Both the position numbers and the translations under genes were made by a program. This document shows, piece by piece, positions 27,050-34,278 of a stretch of DNA of 34,278 bases. The stretch comes from Salinicola peritrichatus. Its GTDB lineage: Bacteria; Pseudomonadota; Gammaproteobacteria; Pseudomonadales; Halomonadaceae. The notes beneath the pieces are model-generated. The model searched no databases, was not told the origin of the DNA, and saw nothing but the letters and a program-made list of their open reading frames with translations. The stretch covers positions 151,614 through 185,891 of the forward strand of contig NZ_PZJU01000010.1 in the NCBI RefSeq assembly GCF_003206715.1, read 5' to 3'. The number at the start of each line of letters is the position of its first letter. The stretch's first letter is position 1.

Positions 27050-28150
27050 TCAATCGCGGTGATCTTTGACGATCAGAATCAACATGTTGAGGATCAAGGT
27101 GACGAACAGCGCGATGACCGCGAATACCACCGAGTTGTAAAGGCGTTCGGGTTGCTCGGGATATTCGGGCAGGGTCGGTGTCTGCAATATCGACACCTGC
27201 TTGAGCTTGCGCGCCGCCTCGATGCGGGTGTTCTCGAGCGCCGCCAGCGCACCGGAGTAGCTGTCCTGGGCGAACTGCGCCCGCAGCATCAAGTTCTGGT
27301 ACTCGGAGGAGATACTGTTGAGAGCATTACCGGACTGGCGCGCCAGACGCTCGCGCTCCTGCCCGATCTGGTCCTTGAGGGCGCGGATCTCGCTTTCGAT
27401 CCTGACCATCTCCGGCGAACGCGCACTCTGGTAGCTGGCCAGGGCGCTCTTGCGCGCCTTGGCCACCGCCAGCTGTCCTTCCAGACTGGCGACCACCGAG
27501 TTGAGGCTCTCCACCGTGCCGGTCGGCGACACCAGGCCATTGGCGTTCTGGTAATCGAGCAGCGCGTCGCGGGTCCGCTGGAACTTGTCCTCCAGTAGCG
27601 CGACCTGCTGTTCGAGAAAGCGCACCTGCTCCTCGGCCAGCCGCTGGCCCATCGCGTTCATGTGGCGCTCGCCCTGCTCGAGCAGCAACTGGGCGATCTG
27701 GTGCGCCTTCTCCGGGGTGAACGCTTCGACATCCACCCGCAACACGCCGGCGTAGTCGTCCAGTTCCACCGAAACGCGCGATAGATAGTATTCGTGCAGC
27801 TCCTCCAGCGGCGCGTTCTCGTCGTTCAGCGCGCTGAAGAAATCGGCGCCGGAGTTGGCGTAGTGATTGCGGAAATCCGCCTCGTCGATCAACAACTTGA
27901 GCATGTCCACCGAACGCAGGTAATCGCGCAGCAGCAGCATGTCGGCGAGATTGGCCGAGGCGTTGCCGGTCAGCAGCGAGCTGAAACTCAGCGTGGGCGA
28001 CGAGATCTGCGGACTCTCCAGCACCACGTTGGCGTGGGAGACATAGCGATCGCTGGCCCACAGCGCCCAGTAGCAGGACACCACCACGATCGCCACCAGA
28101 CACAGGATCCAGTGCAGGTACTTACTGGTAAAAGAAGACTGCTTGTTCAT
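27050..28150 (-). CDS. kpsE: capsule export inner-membrane protein, KpsE/CtrB/BexC family
   Basis: The 366-aa polysaccharide co-polymerase-type protein spans the periplasm and links the KpsMT transporter to the outer-membrane KpsD. There is one N-terminal transmembrane segment (about 12-31), a periplasmic domain, a long helical coiled region at about 150-300 rich in E, Q, R and L, and a second transmembrane segment near the C-terminus (about 338-360) followed by VKDHRD. This two-segment topology and length fit KpsE. Its ATG overlaps the kpsT stop by four bases (ATGA). It is the last gene of the kpsD-M-T-E block. Confidence 0.93.
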   Translation of the reverse strand: MNKQSSFTSKYLHWILCLVAIVVVSCYWALWASDRYVSHANVVLESPQISSPTLSFSSLLTGNASANLADMLLLRDYLRSVDMLKLLIDEADFRNHYANSGADFFSALNDENAPLEELHEYYLSRVSVELDDYAGVLRVDVEAFTPEKAHQIAQLLLEQGERHMNAMGQRLAEEQVRFLEQQVALLEDKFQRTRDALLDYQNANGLVSPTGTVESLNSVVASLEGQLAVAKARKSALASYQSARSPEMVRIESEIRALKDQIGQERERLARQSGNALNSISSEYQNLMLRAQFAQDSYSGALAALENTRIEAARKLKQVSILQTPTLPEYPEQPERLYNSVVFAVIALFVTLILNMLILIVKDHRD

Positions 28151-29064
28151 GGCCGGCTCGTCTTTTCAGGGATCTTTTGGGTCTTGTTCGAGTGGAATGC
28201 CTGCACGTGGCGGCGCGCGTCATGCATGCGTTGACGCGCATCCTCCAGGCGCCAGCGCAGCGTGTCCTCGGGCTCGTCGCGCCGAGGGTCGTCGCTCGCC
28301 GACTCGAATTCGAGCTTGGCCTTTTCGAACTCCCGGTTGGCGTGCTGCAGGATCTGCTTGGCCTCCGACAGCGTCTTCGGCACCACCGGCTTGGTGACCT
28401 TCCTGCCATCGGTCGAGCGGTGATAAGCGGCGATTGCCGCGTCGATGTCGTCGAACCACCGGGCGTGCCCGCGGTCCAGCACAATCCCCGCCTCGCAAAA
28501 CTCCCGCAGCACGCCCTCGCCATGGGAAACCATGATCAGGCTGGCCTTGCCGACGCGCGCCTTGAACGCATCGCGGGCCTTTTGCTTGAAGGCACGGTCG
28601 CCCACCGCCGTGGCCTCGTCGGAGAGATAGACGTCGAAATCGAACGCCAGCGACAGGCCGAAGACGAGGCGCGAACGCATGCCCGAGGAATAGGTCTTGA
28701 CCGGCTCGTCGAAGGCCTCGCCGATCTCCGCGAACGCCTCCACCTCGTCGACGATGCGTTCGATGTCACCCTCGGCACCGTGGATGCGGGCCACGAACTT
28801 GACGTTCTGCCGCCCGGTCATCGAGCCCTGGAAGCCACCGGCCAGGCCGATCGGCCAGGAGACGCGGCAGGCACGCACGATCTCGCCGCGGTCGGGCGTA
28901 TCCATGCCGCCGATCAGGCGCAGCAGGGTCGACTTGCCCGCGCCGTTGCGGCCCAGCAGGCCGACGCTGACGCCGGTGGGAATGGTGAGATTGATGTCCT
29001 CGAGTACCCAGTGGCTGCCGTGATGGTTGTGGTAACGCTTGTAGAGGTTGCGTATCTCGATCAT
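28147..29064 (-). CDS. kpsT: capsule ABC transporter ATP-binding protein with C-terminal extension
   Basis: The 305-aa ATPase powers export of the finished polysaccharide. It has Walker A GRNGAGKST at 38-46, an ABC signature degenerate as YSSGMRSR at 125-132, Walker B DVYLSDEA at 144-151 and the switch histidine H181, as in KpsT/BexA. Standard KpsT ends near residue 220. Here about 85 residues follow, mostly charged and predicted helical (KTLSEAKQILQHANREFEKAKLEFE... then RLEDARQRMHDARRHVQAF), likely a coiled coil. ATG at 29062-29064 was chosen: it begins the ABC domain with GGGGCGG upstream. The frame stays open far upstream, but that part overlaps kpsM and kpsD in another frame. The gene is 11 bp after kpsM. 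Confidence 0.95.
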   Translation of the reverse strand: MIEIRNLYKRYHNHHGSHWVLEDINLTIPTGVSVGLLGRNGAGKSTLLRLIGGMDTPDRGEIVRACRVSWPIGLAGGFQGSMTGRQNVKFVARIHGAEGDIERIVDEVEAFAEIGEAFDEPVKTYSSGMRSRLVFGLSLAFDFDVYLSDEATAVGDRAFKQKARDAFKARVGKASLIMVSHGEGVLREFCEAGIVLDRGHARWFDDIDAAIAAYHRSTDGRKVTKPVVPKTLSEAKQILQHANREFEKAKLEFESASDDPRRDEPEDTLRWRLEDARQRMHDARRHVQAFHSNKTQKIPEKTSRP

Positions 29065-29075
29065 CTGTCCGCCCC

Positions 29076-29891
29076 TCAATGTGCTTTCAGCTGCGCAGCG
29101 AAGCGGATGTGCAGCAACAGACCCAGCGAGATCAACGACAGCGCCCAGAACCACAGGTAGGTCATGTCGATGCCGCCGATGGTGTGATAGCCGGCGAAGA
29201 AACTCAGCCGCATGCTCTCCAGCCCATGCACGATGGGATTCCACAGCAGGTATTGTTGATACTGATGCGGGATGTACATCACCGGCAGGATGACTCCGGA
29301 CAACAGCAGCAACGGCAGGTTGAGGATCCTCACCACACGGCCGAGCTCCGGCACCAGGTCCGAGATCACCGATACCGTCAATCCGGCGCCCCACCCCAGC
29401 GCCCACAGCGACAGCCAGTCGAGCATCACCCCCAGCGGGCGGTCCGGAATCAGATCGAGCTTGAGCAGGCTGCCGACGGCGATGAAAAGCAGGAACAGAA
29501 ACGATCTGAGCATGCCCTCGAGGAAGCAGCGCACCAGCACCGGGTCGACCGGCTTGACCTGGCGGTAGGCGAACAACCCCTTGTTGGCCTCGATGGCCCC
29601 CAGCGGACGCATCATGTTGTCGCGGAACAGACCGAACCCCATCAATCCCACGATCAGCCAGGGAACGTGATCCGCGCCGGAGACTTCGGCGCCGGTCCTG
29701 AACAGGCCGCGTATCGAGACCATCACCGCGATGATCGCCAGCGGCTCGAAGATCATCCAGAACCAGCCCATGCGGTCGGCCATGGTGCGCGAGATCGTCT
29801 CGCGCATGAACATGGCGAACCAGACGCTGCGGGTAACGCGCCACGGCGCGCGCCCGCCGTTGTCGAGTGGTAGTACGAAATCGCGTGCCAT
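29076..29891 (-). CDS. kpsM: capsule ABC transporter permease
   Basis: The 271-aa ABC-2 type membrane protein forms the export channel with KpsT. About six hydrophobic segments are visible, with the family N-terminus VWFAMFMRETISRTMADRMGWFWM before them and a conserved LPLLLLSGVILPVMYIP stretch in the second half. Length and spacing match KpsM/BexB/CtrC. The ATG lies 47 bp after kpsD; kpsT follows after 11 bp, so the two are surely co-transcribed. Confidence 0.95.
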   Translation of the reverse strand: MARDFVLPLDNGGRAPWRVTRSVWFAMFMRETISRTMADRMGWFWMIFEPLAIIAVMVSIRGLFRTGAEVSGADHVPWLIVGLMGFGLFRDNMMRPLGAIEANKGLFAYRQVKPVDPVLVRCFLEGMLRSFLFLLFIAVGSLLKLDLIPDRPLGVMLDWLSLWALGWGAGLTVSVISDLVPELGRVVRILNLPLLLLSGVILPVMYIPHQYQQYLLWNPIVHGLESMRLSFFAGYHTIGGIDMTYLWFWALSLISLGLLLHIRFAAQLKAH

Positions 29892-29938
29892 GGCTCAGGC
29901 CCTCCTCGGGCGATGGGTCGAGACAGCGTCGAGCGCGC

Positions 29939-31669
29939 TCATAGGTCCAGCGCCACTTTGGTTGCCACGGCCACCTGATAAAGGATCTGGGTGATGCTGG
30001 CGGCGAGTTCGATATTGCTGGTCGGCGCGGCGGGTAGAACGATGATTTCGTCGCCGGCGCGCATCGTGGTCTGGCCGGCGTTGACCACCGCGCCATTGCG
30101 ATGCACCACCAGTACCTGGTCTTCGTCGGCCCGAGGCGTGAATCCACCCGCCTGCTGGATGTAGTCCCGGGCGCTCATGCCCGGGGTGAAGACCATGGCC
30201 TGGGGAATGACGATCTCCCCGCTCAACAGAATGGAGTCGGAACTTTCGGGAATGGTGACGATGTCGCCATCCTGCAGGCGAATGTCGGCGATGCCTTGCC
30301 CCCGGGCGACGACCAGGCGTCCGGTCGGTTTGACCTGGGAAGCCTTCTGCACGAAGCGCTCGATCAGTTCCGCCTGACGAACCTGGATCTCCCCTTCCTT
30401 GGCGGTGCGCGAGGGATAGCCCAGATAAGTGGTCTCCAGCCGGCGCAGGCTATCCTTCAGCGAGGCCTCCTGTTGCTCCGCCACACTGATTCTGCGAATG
30501 GAGACATCCTGATAGCTGGTCATGCTGCGCGGCACGCTGATCGCGTTGAGGAACTCTCCCAGACGCGCATCCCGTGGCAGCGCATAGCGCGATGGCCCGT
30601 AGTAGCTTCCTTCCACCTGCACCACGATGGTCTCGTCGCGCTGGTCGGCGCTGAACATCACCTCGTCGCCGCGACGCACCTCGGCGCGACGGAACTCGGC
30701 CAGCGGCAGGTAGCGGGAGATCGGGCCGCTCGACCGATCGCCCCGCAGCAGTACGTGGGAAACTCCGGATTGCAGGCGCGCCAGATTGATCACGTCCTGC
30801 CCGGTGAGGCTGGCGCCGACCAGTTCGTAGCGATAATCCTTCTGCACGTCACCGACCACGCTGATCGCCGGCCCGCGCTCCTCGACCACGATGGTGTCGC
30901 CGTCCCGGAACTGCGGCCGCGCGATATTGCCGTCGATCAGGAAGTCGTAGAGGTCGACGACATCGACCACCTGGCTGCCACGCTTGATCAGCACCCGGCG
31001 ATAGCTGCCCAGGGTCTGATCGATGCCACCAGCCTGGTCGAGGAAATAGAGCACCGAGTCGTTCGGCGTACCGGAATAGCGACCGGGATTGTTGACGTAG
31101 CCGGTCACGAACACGCCGACCGGTTGCACGCCCTGGAGATTGGTGTAAACACTGACGTTTTCGGGGTAGACCGCCTGAATCGCGCCGCGCACCCTGGCGT
31201 TGAGCTGCGAGTTGGAGATCCCCTGTACCTGCAGCGGACCGATACGCGGCAGGAAAATATTGCCCTGGGCGTCCACCACCAGCACCCGGTCCATCTCCAC
31301 CCCGCCCCAGACCCGGATGGTGATCTGGTCGCCTGGCTTGATCAGGTATTCGGGATTGAGACCGTCGGCCATCATGCCGCGAAAACCGCCGGTGAAGAGG
31401 TTCTCGCCGAACGGCGGCAGGCTCTCGGGATCGACCCGGGCCTGGCGCGGATCGACCGGACCGTAGGTGCCGCTGTTCCAGTCGGCGCGAGGCGGCGTCT
31501 CGACATCCTCGCTGTCGCTCGTCTGCTGGGGAATGGCCTGGGCCTGCTGCTCGGGGGCCAGAATGGAGCCACTGCCCAGGCCAACGTCCTGGGCTTGAGC
31601 CAGGTTAGCGTTGAGGCACGCTACCGCCACCAGGCACATGGCCCGGAAAATCAATGCTGCCCGCTTCAT
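29939..31669 (-). CDS. kpsD: polysaccharide export protein with SLBB domains, KpsD-like
   Basis: The 576-aa secreted protein has a signal peptide at about 1-26 ending in AQA. A Poly_export domain is at about 105-190 (YLIKPGDQITIRVWGGVE, GNIFLPRIGPLQVQG), followed by several SLBB-type beta-grasp repeats (VFVTGYVNNPGRYSG near 187-200; a later GEIVIPQAMVFTPGMSARDYIQQAGG). No lipobox cysteine follows the signal, unlike Wza, which fits KpsD. It would provide the periplasmic/outer-membrane part of the capsule exporter. The start has AGGGA upstream. It is preceded 92 bp away by a small lipoprotein gene and followed by kpsM. Confidence 0.93.
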   Translation of the reverse strand: MKRAALIFRAMCLVAVACLNANLAQAQDVGLGSGSILAPEQQAQAIPQQTSDSEDVETPPRADWNSGTYGPVDPRQARVDPESLPPFGENLFTGGFRGMMADGLNPEYLIKPGDQITIRVWGGVEMDRVLVVDAQGNIFLPRIGPLQVQGISNSQLNARVRGAIQAVYPENVSVYTNLQGVQPVGVFVTGYVNNPGRYSGTPNDSVLYFLDQAGGIDQTLGSYRRVLIKRGSQVVDVVDLYDFLIDGNIARPQFRDGDTIVVEERGPAISVVGDVQKDYRYELVGASLTGQDVINLARLQSGVSHVLLRGDRSSGPISRYLPLAEFRRAEVRRGDEVMFSADQRDETIVVQVEGSYYGPSRYALPRDARLGEFLNAISVPRSMTSYQDVSIRRISVAEQQEASLKDSLRRLETTYLGYPSRTAKEGEIQVRQAELIERFVQKASQVKPTGRLVVARGQGIADIRLQDGDIVTIPESSDSILLSGEIVIPQAMVFTPGMSARDYIQQAGGFTPRADEDQVLVVHRNGAVVNAGQTTMRAGDEIIVLPAAPTSNIELAASITQILYQVAVATKVALDL

Positions 31670-31761
31670 GATGTGTCCCTGCCCTCACACTTTTCCGGCC
31701 ATCGGACGTCTGGCGGGCCTCTCCAGGAGCACCCCTGCGTTCGCCGACGTCACGGCTTGTG

Positions 31762-32169
31762 TTATCGAATGATTTCCGTCACCAGACGCTGGGCGTACCA
31801 GCCGCTGCCCGTCACCAGGCAAGCCACTTCGCCACTGGGAAGCGAAGCCGGCGCGACATTGCGGGTGACGTCCAGGCGCACGCACTGCCTGCCACTGGCC
31901 GCGAAGTAGCGTTCCCGGGCATGCACCGAGACGTTGGCGCCCCATGGCGTGCTGGCGAGCGTGGCGACGCTGCCGGTAGTGGCGTTGTCGAGGAAGGCCG
32001 CCAGTTGCGGCCCTACCCGTGTGGCGTCGTTCATTGCCACGCTGGCGGTATCCCCAAGCTGCTGCCGGGCCGGCACGGCGCACCCCGCCAGCGCCACGGC
32101 GAGCGCCACGCAAGCGGTGGCGAGCCTGACGTGCCGGCAAGCGCTGTGTTCCCTGTTTCGATGGTTCAT
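31762..32169 (-). CDS. small predicted lipoprotein of the capsule locus
   Basis: The 135-aa protein has an arginine-containing N-terminus, the hydrophobic stretch ATACVALAVALAGC and a lipobox LAGC, so it is predicted to be lipidated at that cysteine, about residue 30. The mature part is short, with ASTPWGANVSVHARERYFAASGRQCVRLDV and two further cysteines that could pair. I do not recognise the family with confidence. A GAGGG ribosome site lies seven bases before the ATG. Another frame over the same bases (31685-32140) is open but lacks a signal or ribosome site. It lies between cysNC and kpsD, so an envelope role in capsule export or attachment is plausible because KpsD itself lacks a lipid anchor; this is inference. 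Confidence 0.75.
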   Translation of the reverse strand: MNHRNREHSACRHVRLATACVALAVALAGCAVPARQQLGDTASVAMNDATRVGPQLAAFLDNATTGSVATLASTPWGANVSVHARERYFAASGRQCVRLDVTRNVAPASLPSGEVACLVTGSGWYAQRLVTEIIR

Positions 32170-32225
32170 TTTTTATCCCTCGTCCTTCGAACTGCCGCCC
32201 GCGCCCCTTGCTCGGCTCGGGTCTC

Positions 32226-34121
32226 TCAAATGATCCGGTAGCGACGCAGTGCCGCGATCAGGCGGCCCACCGTCTCTTCCAGGTCATAAGCTGAGGTATC
32301 GATCTCGACTTCCGGATTCTCCGGCGCCTCGTAGGGCGAACTGATGCCGGTGAACTGCTGGATCTCGCCGGCCCGCGCCTTCTGATACAGGCCCTTGGGA
32401 TCGCGCTTCTCGCATACCGCCAACGGGGTGTTGACGAACACCTCGATGAACTCGTCTGACTCGACCATCTCGCGGATCAGCTGGCGGTCCCGGCGGAAGG
32501 GAGAGATGAACGACACCAGCGTGACCATGCCGGCATCGACCATCAGCTTGGCGACTTCGCCGACGCGGCGGATGTTTTCCTGGCGGTCGCGATCGCTGAA
32601 GCCGAGATCGCTGCAAAGCCCGTGGCGCACGTTGTCGCCATCGAGCAGGTAGGTGTTGTAGCCCATGCCGAACAGCTGGCGCTCGAGGGCATTGGCAACC
32701 GTGGACTTGCCGGCGCCGGAAAGTCCGGTGAACCAGACGACACAGGGCTTCTGGCGGTTGCGCTCGGCGCGGCGGCGCTTGGTCACCGCCATGTCGTGCC
32801 AGACGATGTTGCTGGCGCTCAGCGTGTCCACCACCATGCCGGCACCGACGGTAAGATTGCTCAGCTTGTCGATCAGCACGAAATTGCCGGTGAACGGCGA
32901 GTGGCGGTAACCATCCAGCACCAGCGGCTGGGTCACTTCGATCTGGCAGCGGGCGATGCCGTTGAGCGGCAGCTGGTCGGTGGCGCTGCGCTCCATGGTG
33001 TTGACGTCGGTCTGGTAGATGATCCGGACCACCCGCCCCGGAACGACCTTGGTACCGGCCTTGAACTCGTATTCGTGGCCCACTGCCAGGGGCGTCTCGT
33101 TCATCCACACCACGTCGGCGGTGAAGGCGGTGCAGGGTTCGAGGTCGCTGTGAATGGAGACCAGCATGTCGCCCCGCGAGATATCGACCTCGTCGGTCAG
33201 CGTCAGGGTGATGGCCTGGCCCGGGTAGGCGGCCTCCATGTCACCGTCGTTGGTGACGATGCGGGAGACCCGCGAACGCTTGTTGGAAGGCACCACCCGC
33301 ACCTCGTCGCCGGTCTTGACGATGCCCGACGCCAGCGTGCCGCAGTAACCGCGGAAGTTGAGATTGGGCCGGTTGACGTACTGCACCGGAAAACGCAGAT
33401 CGACGAGGGGCAGCTCGGCACTGACATCGATGTGCTCGAGAATCTCGAGCAGTGGCATTCCCCTGTACCACCACATGTTCTCGCTGCGGTTGACGACGTT
33501 GTCGCCTTCCAGCGCCGACATCGGCACGAAGCGGATGTCCTTGGCATCGAGCTTTTCGGCGAACTGGCGGTAGTCGGCGACGATCTCGTCGAAGCGCGCC
33601 CGGGAATAGTCGACCAGGTCCATCTTGTTGACCGCGATCACCAGGTGCCGAATGCCGAGCAGATCGGCGATGAAGCTGTGACGACGGGTCTGCACCTGCA
33701 CGCCATGGCGGGCGTCGATCAGGATCACCGCCAGGCTGGCGGTGGAGGCGCCGGTGGCCATGTTGCGGGTGTACTGCTCGTGCCCCGGCGTGTCGGCGAT
33801 GATGAACTTGCGCTTGTCGGTGGAGAAGAAGCGGTAGGCGACATCGATGGTAATGCCCTGCTCCCGCTCCGACTGCAGGCCATCGACCAGCAGCGCCAGA
33901 TCGACCTTGTCGCCGGTGGTGCCACTGGTCTTCGAATCCCGCGTGATCGCCGCCAGCTGATCCTCGTAGATCATCTTGGAGTCGTGCAGCAGCCGCCCGA
34001 TCAGAGTCGACTTGCCGTCGTCGACGCTGCCGCAGGTGATGAAGCGCAGCAGGTCTTTCTGCTCGTGCTCTTTCAGATAGGCTTCGATGTTTTCCGAGAT
34101 CATCGGTGAGGCGTGTGACAT
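32226..34121 (-). CDS. cysNC: bifunctional sulfate adenylyltransferase subunit 1 / adenylylsulfate kinase
   Basis: The 631-aa fusion makes PAPS. Its N-terminal CysN GTPase part has GSVDDGKST at 31-39, [11 protein letters not shown] at 110-120 and NKMDLVD further on; it works with CysD to form APS from sulfate and ATP. The C-terminal APS kinase starts near residue 458, with [12 protein letters not shown] (loop 466-473) and DGDNVRHGL at 494-502, and phosphorylates APS to PAPS. The ATG at 34119-34121 has GGAG about six bases upstream. CysD is not in the window; it would be expected upstream, beyond the right edge. PAPS serves cysteine synthesis and also sulfotransferases, two of which are encoded in this locus. 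CysNC is followed by the lipoprotein and kps genes on the same strand. Confidence 0.96.
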   Translation of the reverse strand: MSHASPMISENIEAYLKEHEQKDLLRFITCGSVDDGKSTLIGRLLHDSKMIYEDQLAAITRDSKTSGTTGDKVDLALLVDGLQSEREQGITIDVAYRFFSTDKRKFIIADTPGHEQYTRNMATGASTASLAVILIDARHGVQVQTRRHSFIADLLGIRHLVIAVNKMDLVDYSRARFDEIVADYRQFAEKLDAKDIRFVPMSALEGDNVVNRSENMWWYRGMPLLEILEHIDVSAELPLVDLRFPVQYVNRPNLNFRGYCGTLASGIVKTGDEVRVVPSNKRSRVSRIVTNDGDMEAAYPGQAITLTLTDEVDISRGDMLVSIHSDLEPCTAFTADVVWMNETPLAVGHEYEFKAGTKVVPGRVVRIIYQTDVNTMERSATDQLPLNGIARCQIEVTQPLVLDGYRHSPFTGNFVLIDKLSNLTVGAGMVVDTLSASNIVWHDMAVTKRRRAERNRQKPCVVWFTGLSGAGKSTVANALERQLFGMGYNTYLLDGDNVRHGLCSDLGFSDRDRQENIRRVGEVAKLMVDAGMVTLVSFISPFRRDRQLIREMVESDEFIEVFVNTPLAVCEKRDPKGLYQKARAGEIQQFTGISSPYEAPENPEVEIDTSAYDLEETVGRLIAALRRYRII

Positions 34122-34144
34122 GACTAACTCCAGAAATAAGAAAA

Positions 34145-34275
34145 CAGAGGGAAGAAGTCAGGGATAAGAAGGAAGAGCTAAGAGGGAAGAGAAGAAGTTT
34201 TTCCTCCTTCTTCAGGCGCGTAGCGCCGTTCTTCCCTCTTCTAGCCGCGAAGCGGCGCTTACCACTTCCCTCTTC
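34145..34275. repeat. homopurine/homopyrimidine inverted repeats with GC hairpins
   Basis: Left of about 34198 the plus strand is almost all purines, with near-copies of AGAGGGAAGA at 34146 and 34181. To the right it is pyrimidine-rich, with the 11-base repeat CTTCCCTCTTC at 34231-34241 and 34265-34275 (34-bp period). The two arms are inverted copies: AAGAGGGAAG at 34180-34189 is the complement of part of the right repeat. Between the pyrimidine units lie two small hairpins, GGCGC-GTA-GCGCC at 34215-34227 and GCCGC-GAA-GCGGC at 34244-34256. The element is cut by the window edge and occupies the leader/promoter region of cysNC. It looks like a REP-type dispersed repeat. Confidence 0.65.
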
Positions 34276-34278
34276 CGT

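Noticed and set aside
29065-30147. Upstream extension of the kpsT frame by about 360 codons
   Set aside because: The extension runs through kpsM and the end of kpsD in another frame and has no family resemblance; the ABC domain begins at the ATG at 29062-29064.
30101-31909. Plus-strand open frame of 602 codons opposite kpsD
   Set aside because: Antisense shadow of kpsD and the lipoprotein gene; histidine- and aspartate-rich low-information translation and no ribosome site.
32622-34109. Plus-strand open frame of 495 codons opposite cysNC
   Set aside because: Antisense shadow; CysN and CysC motifs on the minus strand are unequivocal.

Overview
The window looks like chromosome of a halophilic gammaproteobacterium, most likely Halomonadaceae (Halomonas-like). 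This is inferred from high GC, the close protein resemblance of the housekeeping genes (Prc, LigB, M18 aminopeptidase, fused CysNC) to that group, and the Kps-type capsule cluster. I could run no database search, so the taxonomy is an impression. No tRNA, rRNA, CRISPR, prophage or complete insertion sequence was seen.

Layout. (1) 35-2879, minus strand: a tightly coupled three-gene operon, DUF1611/DgcN - enolase-superfamily epimerase/DgcA - class IV D-amino-acid aminotransferase, probably for D-glutamate or D-amino-acid catabolism. (2) 3115-9003: ordinary chromosomal genes. M18 aminopeptidase (minus) is divergent from the tail-specific protease prc (plus), followed by an unusually structured 518-bp intergenic stretch and the BRCT-less DNA ligase ligB. 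(3) 9154-10407, plus: a KpsS-like capsule protein, separated from a convergent gene by a small MITE-like element (about 10436-10654). (4) 10718-21551, minus: seven genes for assembly and decoration of a surface glycan. They encode a HAD-associated protein, an RgpF-HAD fusion, a stand-alone sulfotransferase, a glycosyltransferase-sulfotransferase-beta-domain fusion, a double GT2 protein, a GT2_4-type transferase and a GT-B-type transferase. An AT-rich 419-bp region lies upstream and probably carries their promoter. (5) 21971-34121, minus: precursor and export genes. These are cysNC, a small lipoprotein, kpsD-kpsM-kpsT-kpsE, rfbB-rfbD-rfbA-rfbC and ugd, ending at a strong hairpin. The right edge holds a homopurine/homopyrimidine repeat with two GC hairpins.

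How it fits together. Regions 3-5 form one ABC-transporter-dependent capsule locus. RfbBDAC make dTDP-L-rhamnose and Ugd makes UDP-glucuronate. The glycosyltransferases build the chain, KpsMTED export it, and KpsS would take part in making the lipid-linked Kdo anchor (its usual partner KpsC is not in the window). CysNC makes PAPS, the donor used by sulfotransferases, and two sulfotransferase-like genes sit in the same locus. The simplest reading is a sulfated, rhamnose- and uronate-containing capsule or exopolysaccharide. The most unusual parts are the three-domain glycosyltransferase-sulfotransferase fusion, the RgpF-HAD fusion with its detached companion, and the co-location of PAPS synthesis with the capsule exporter.
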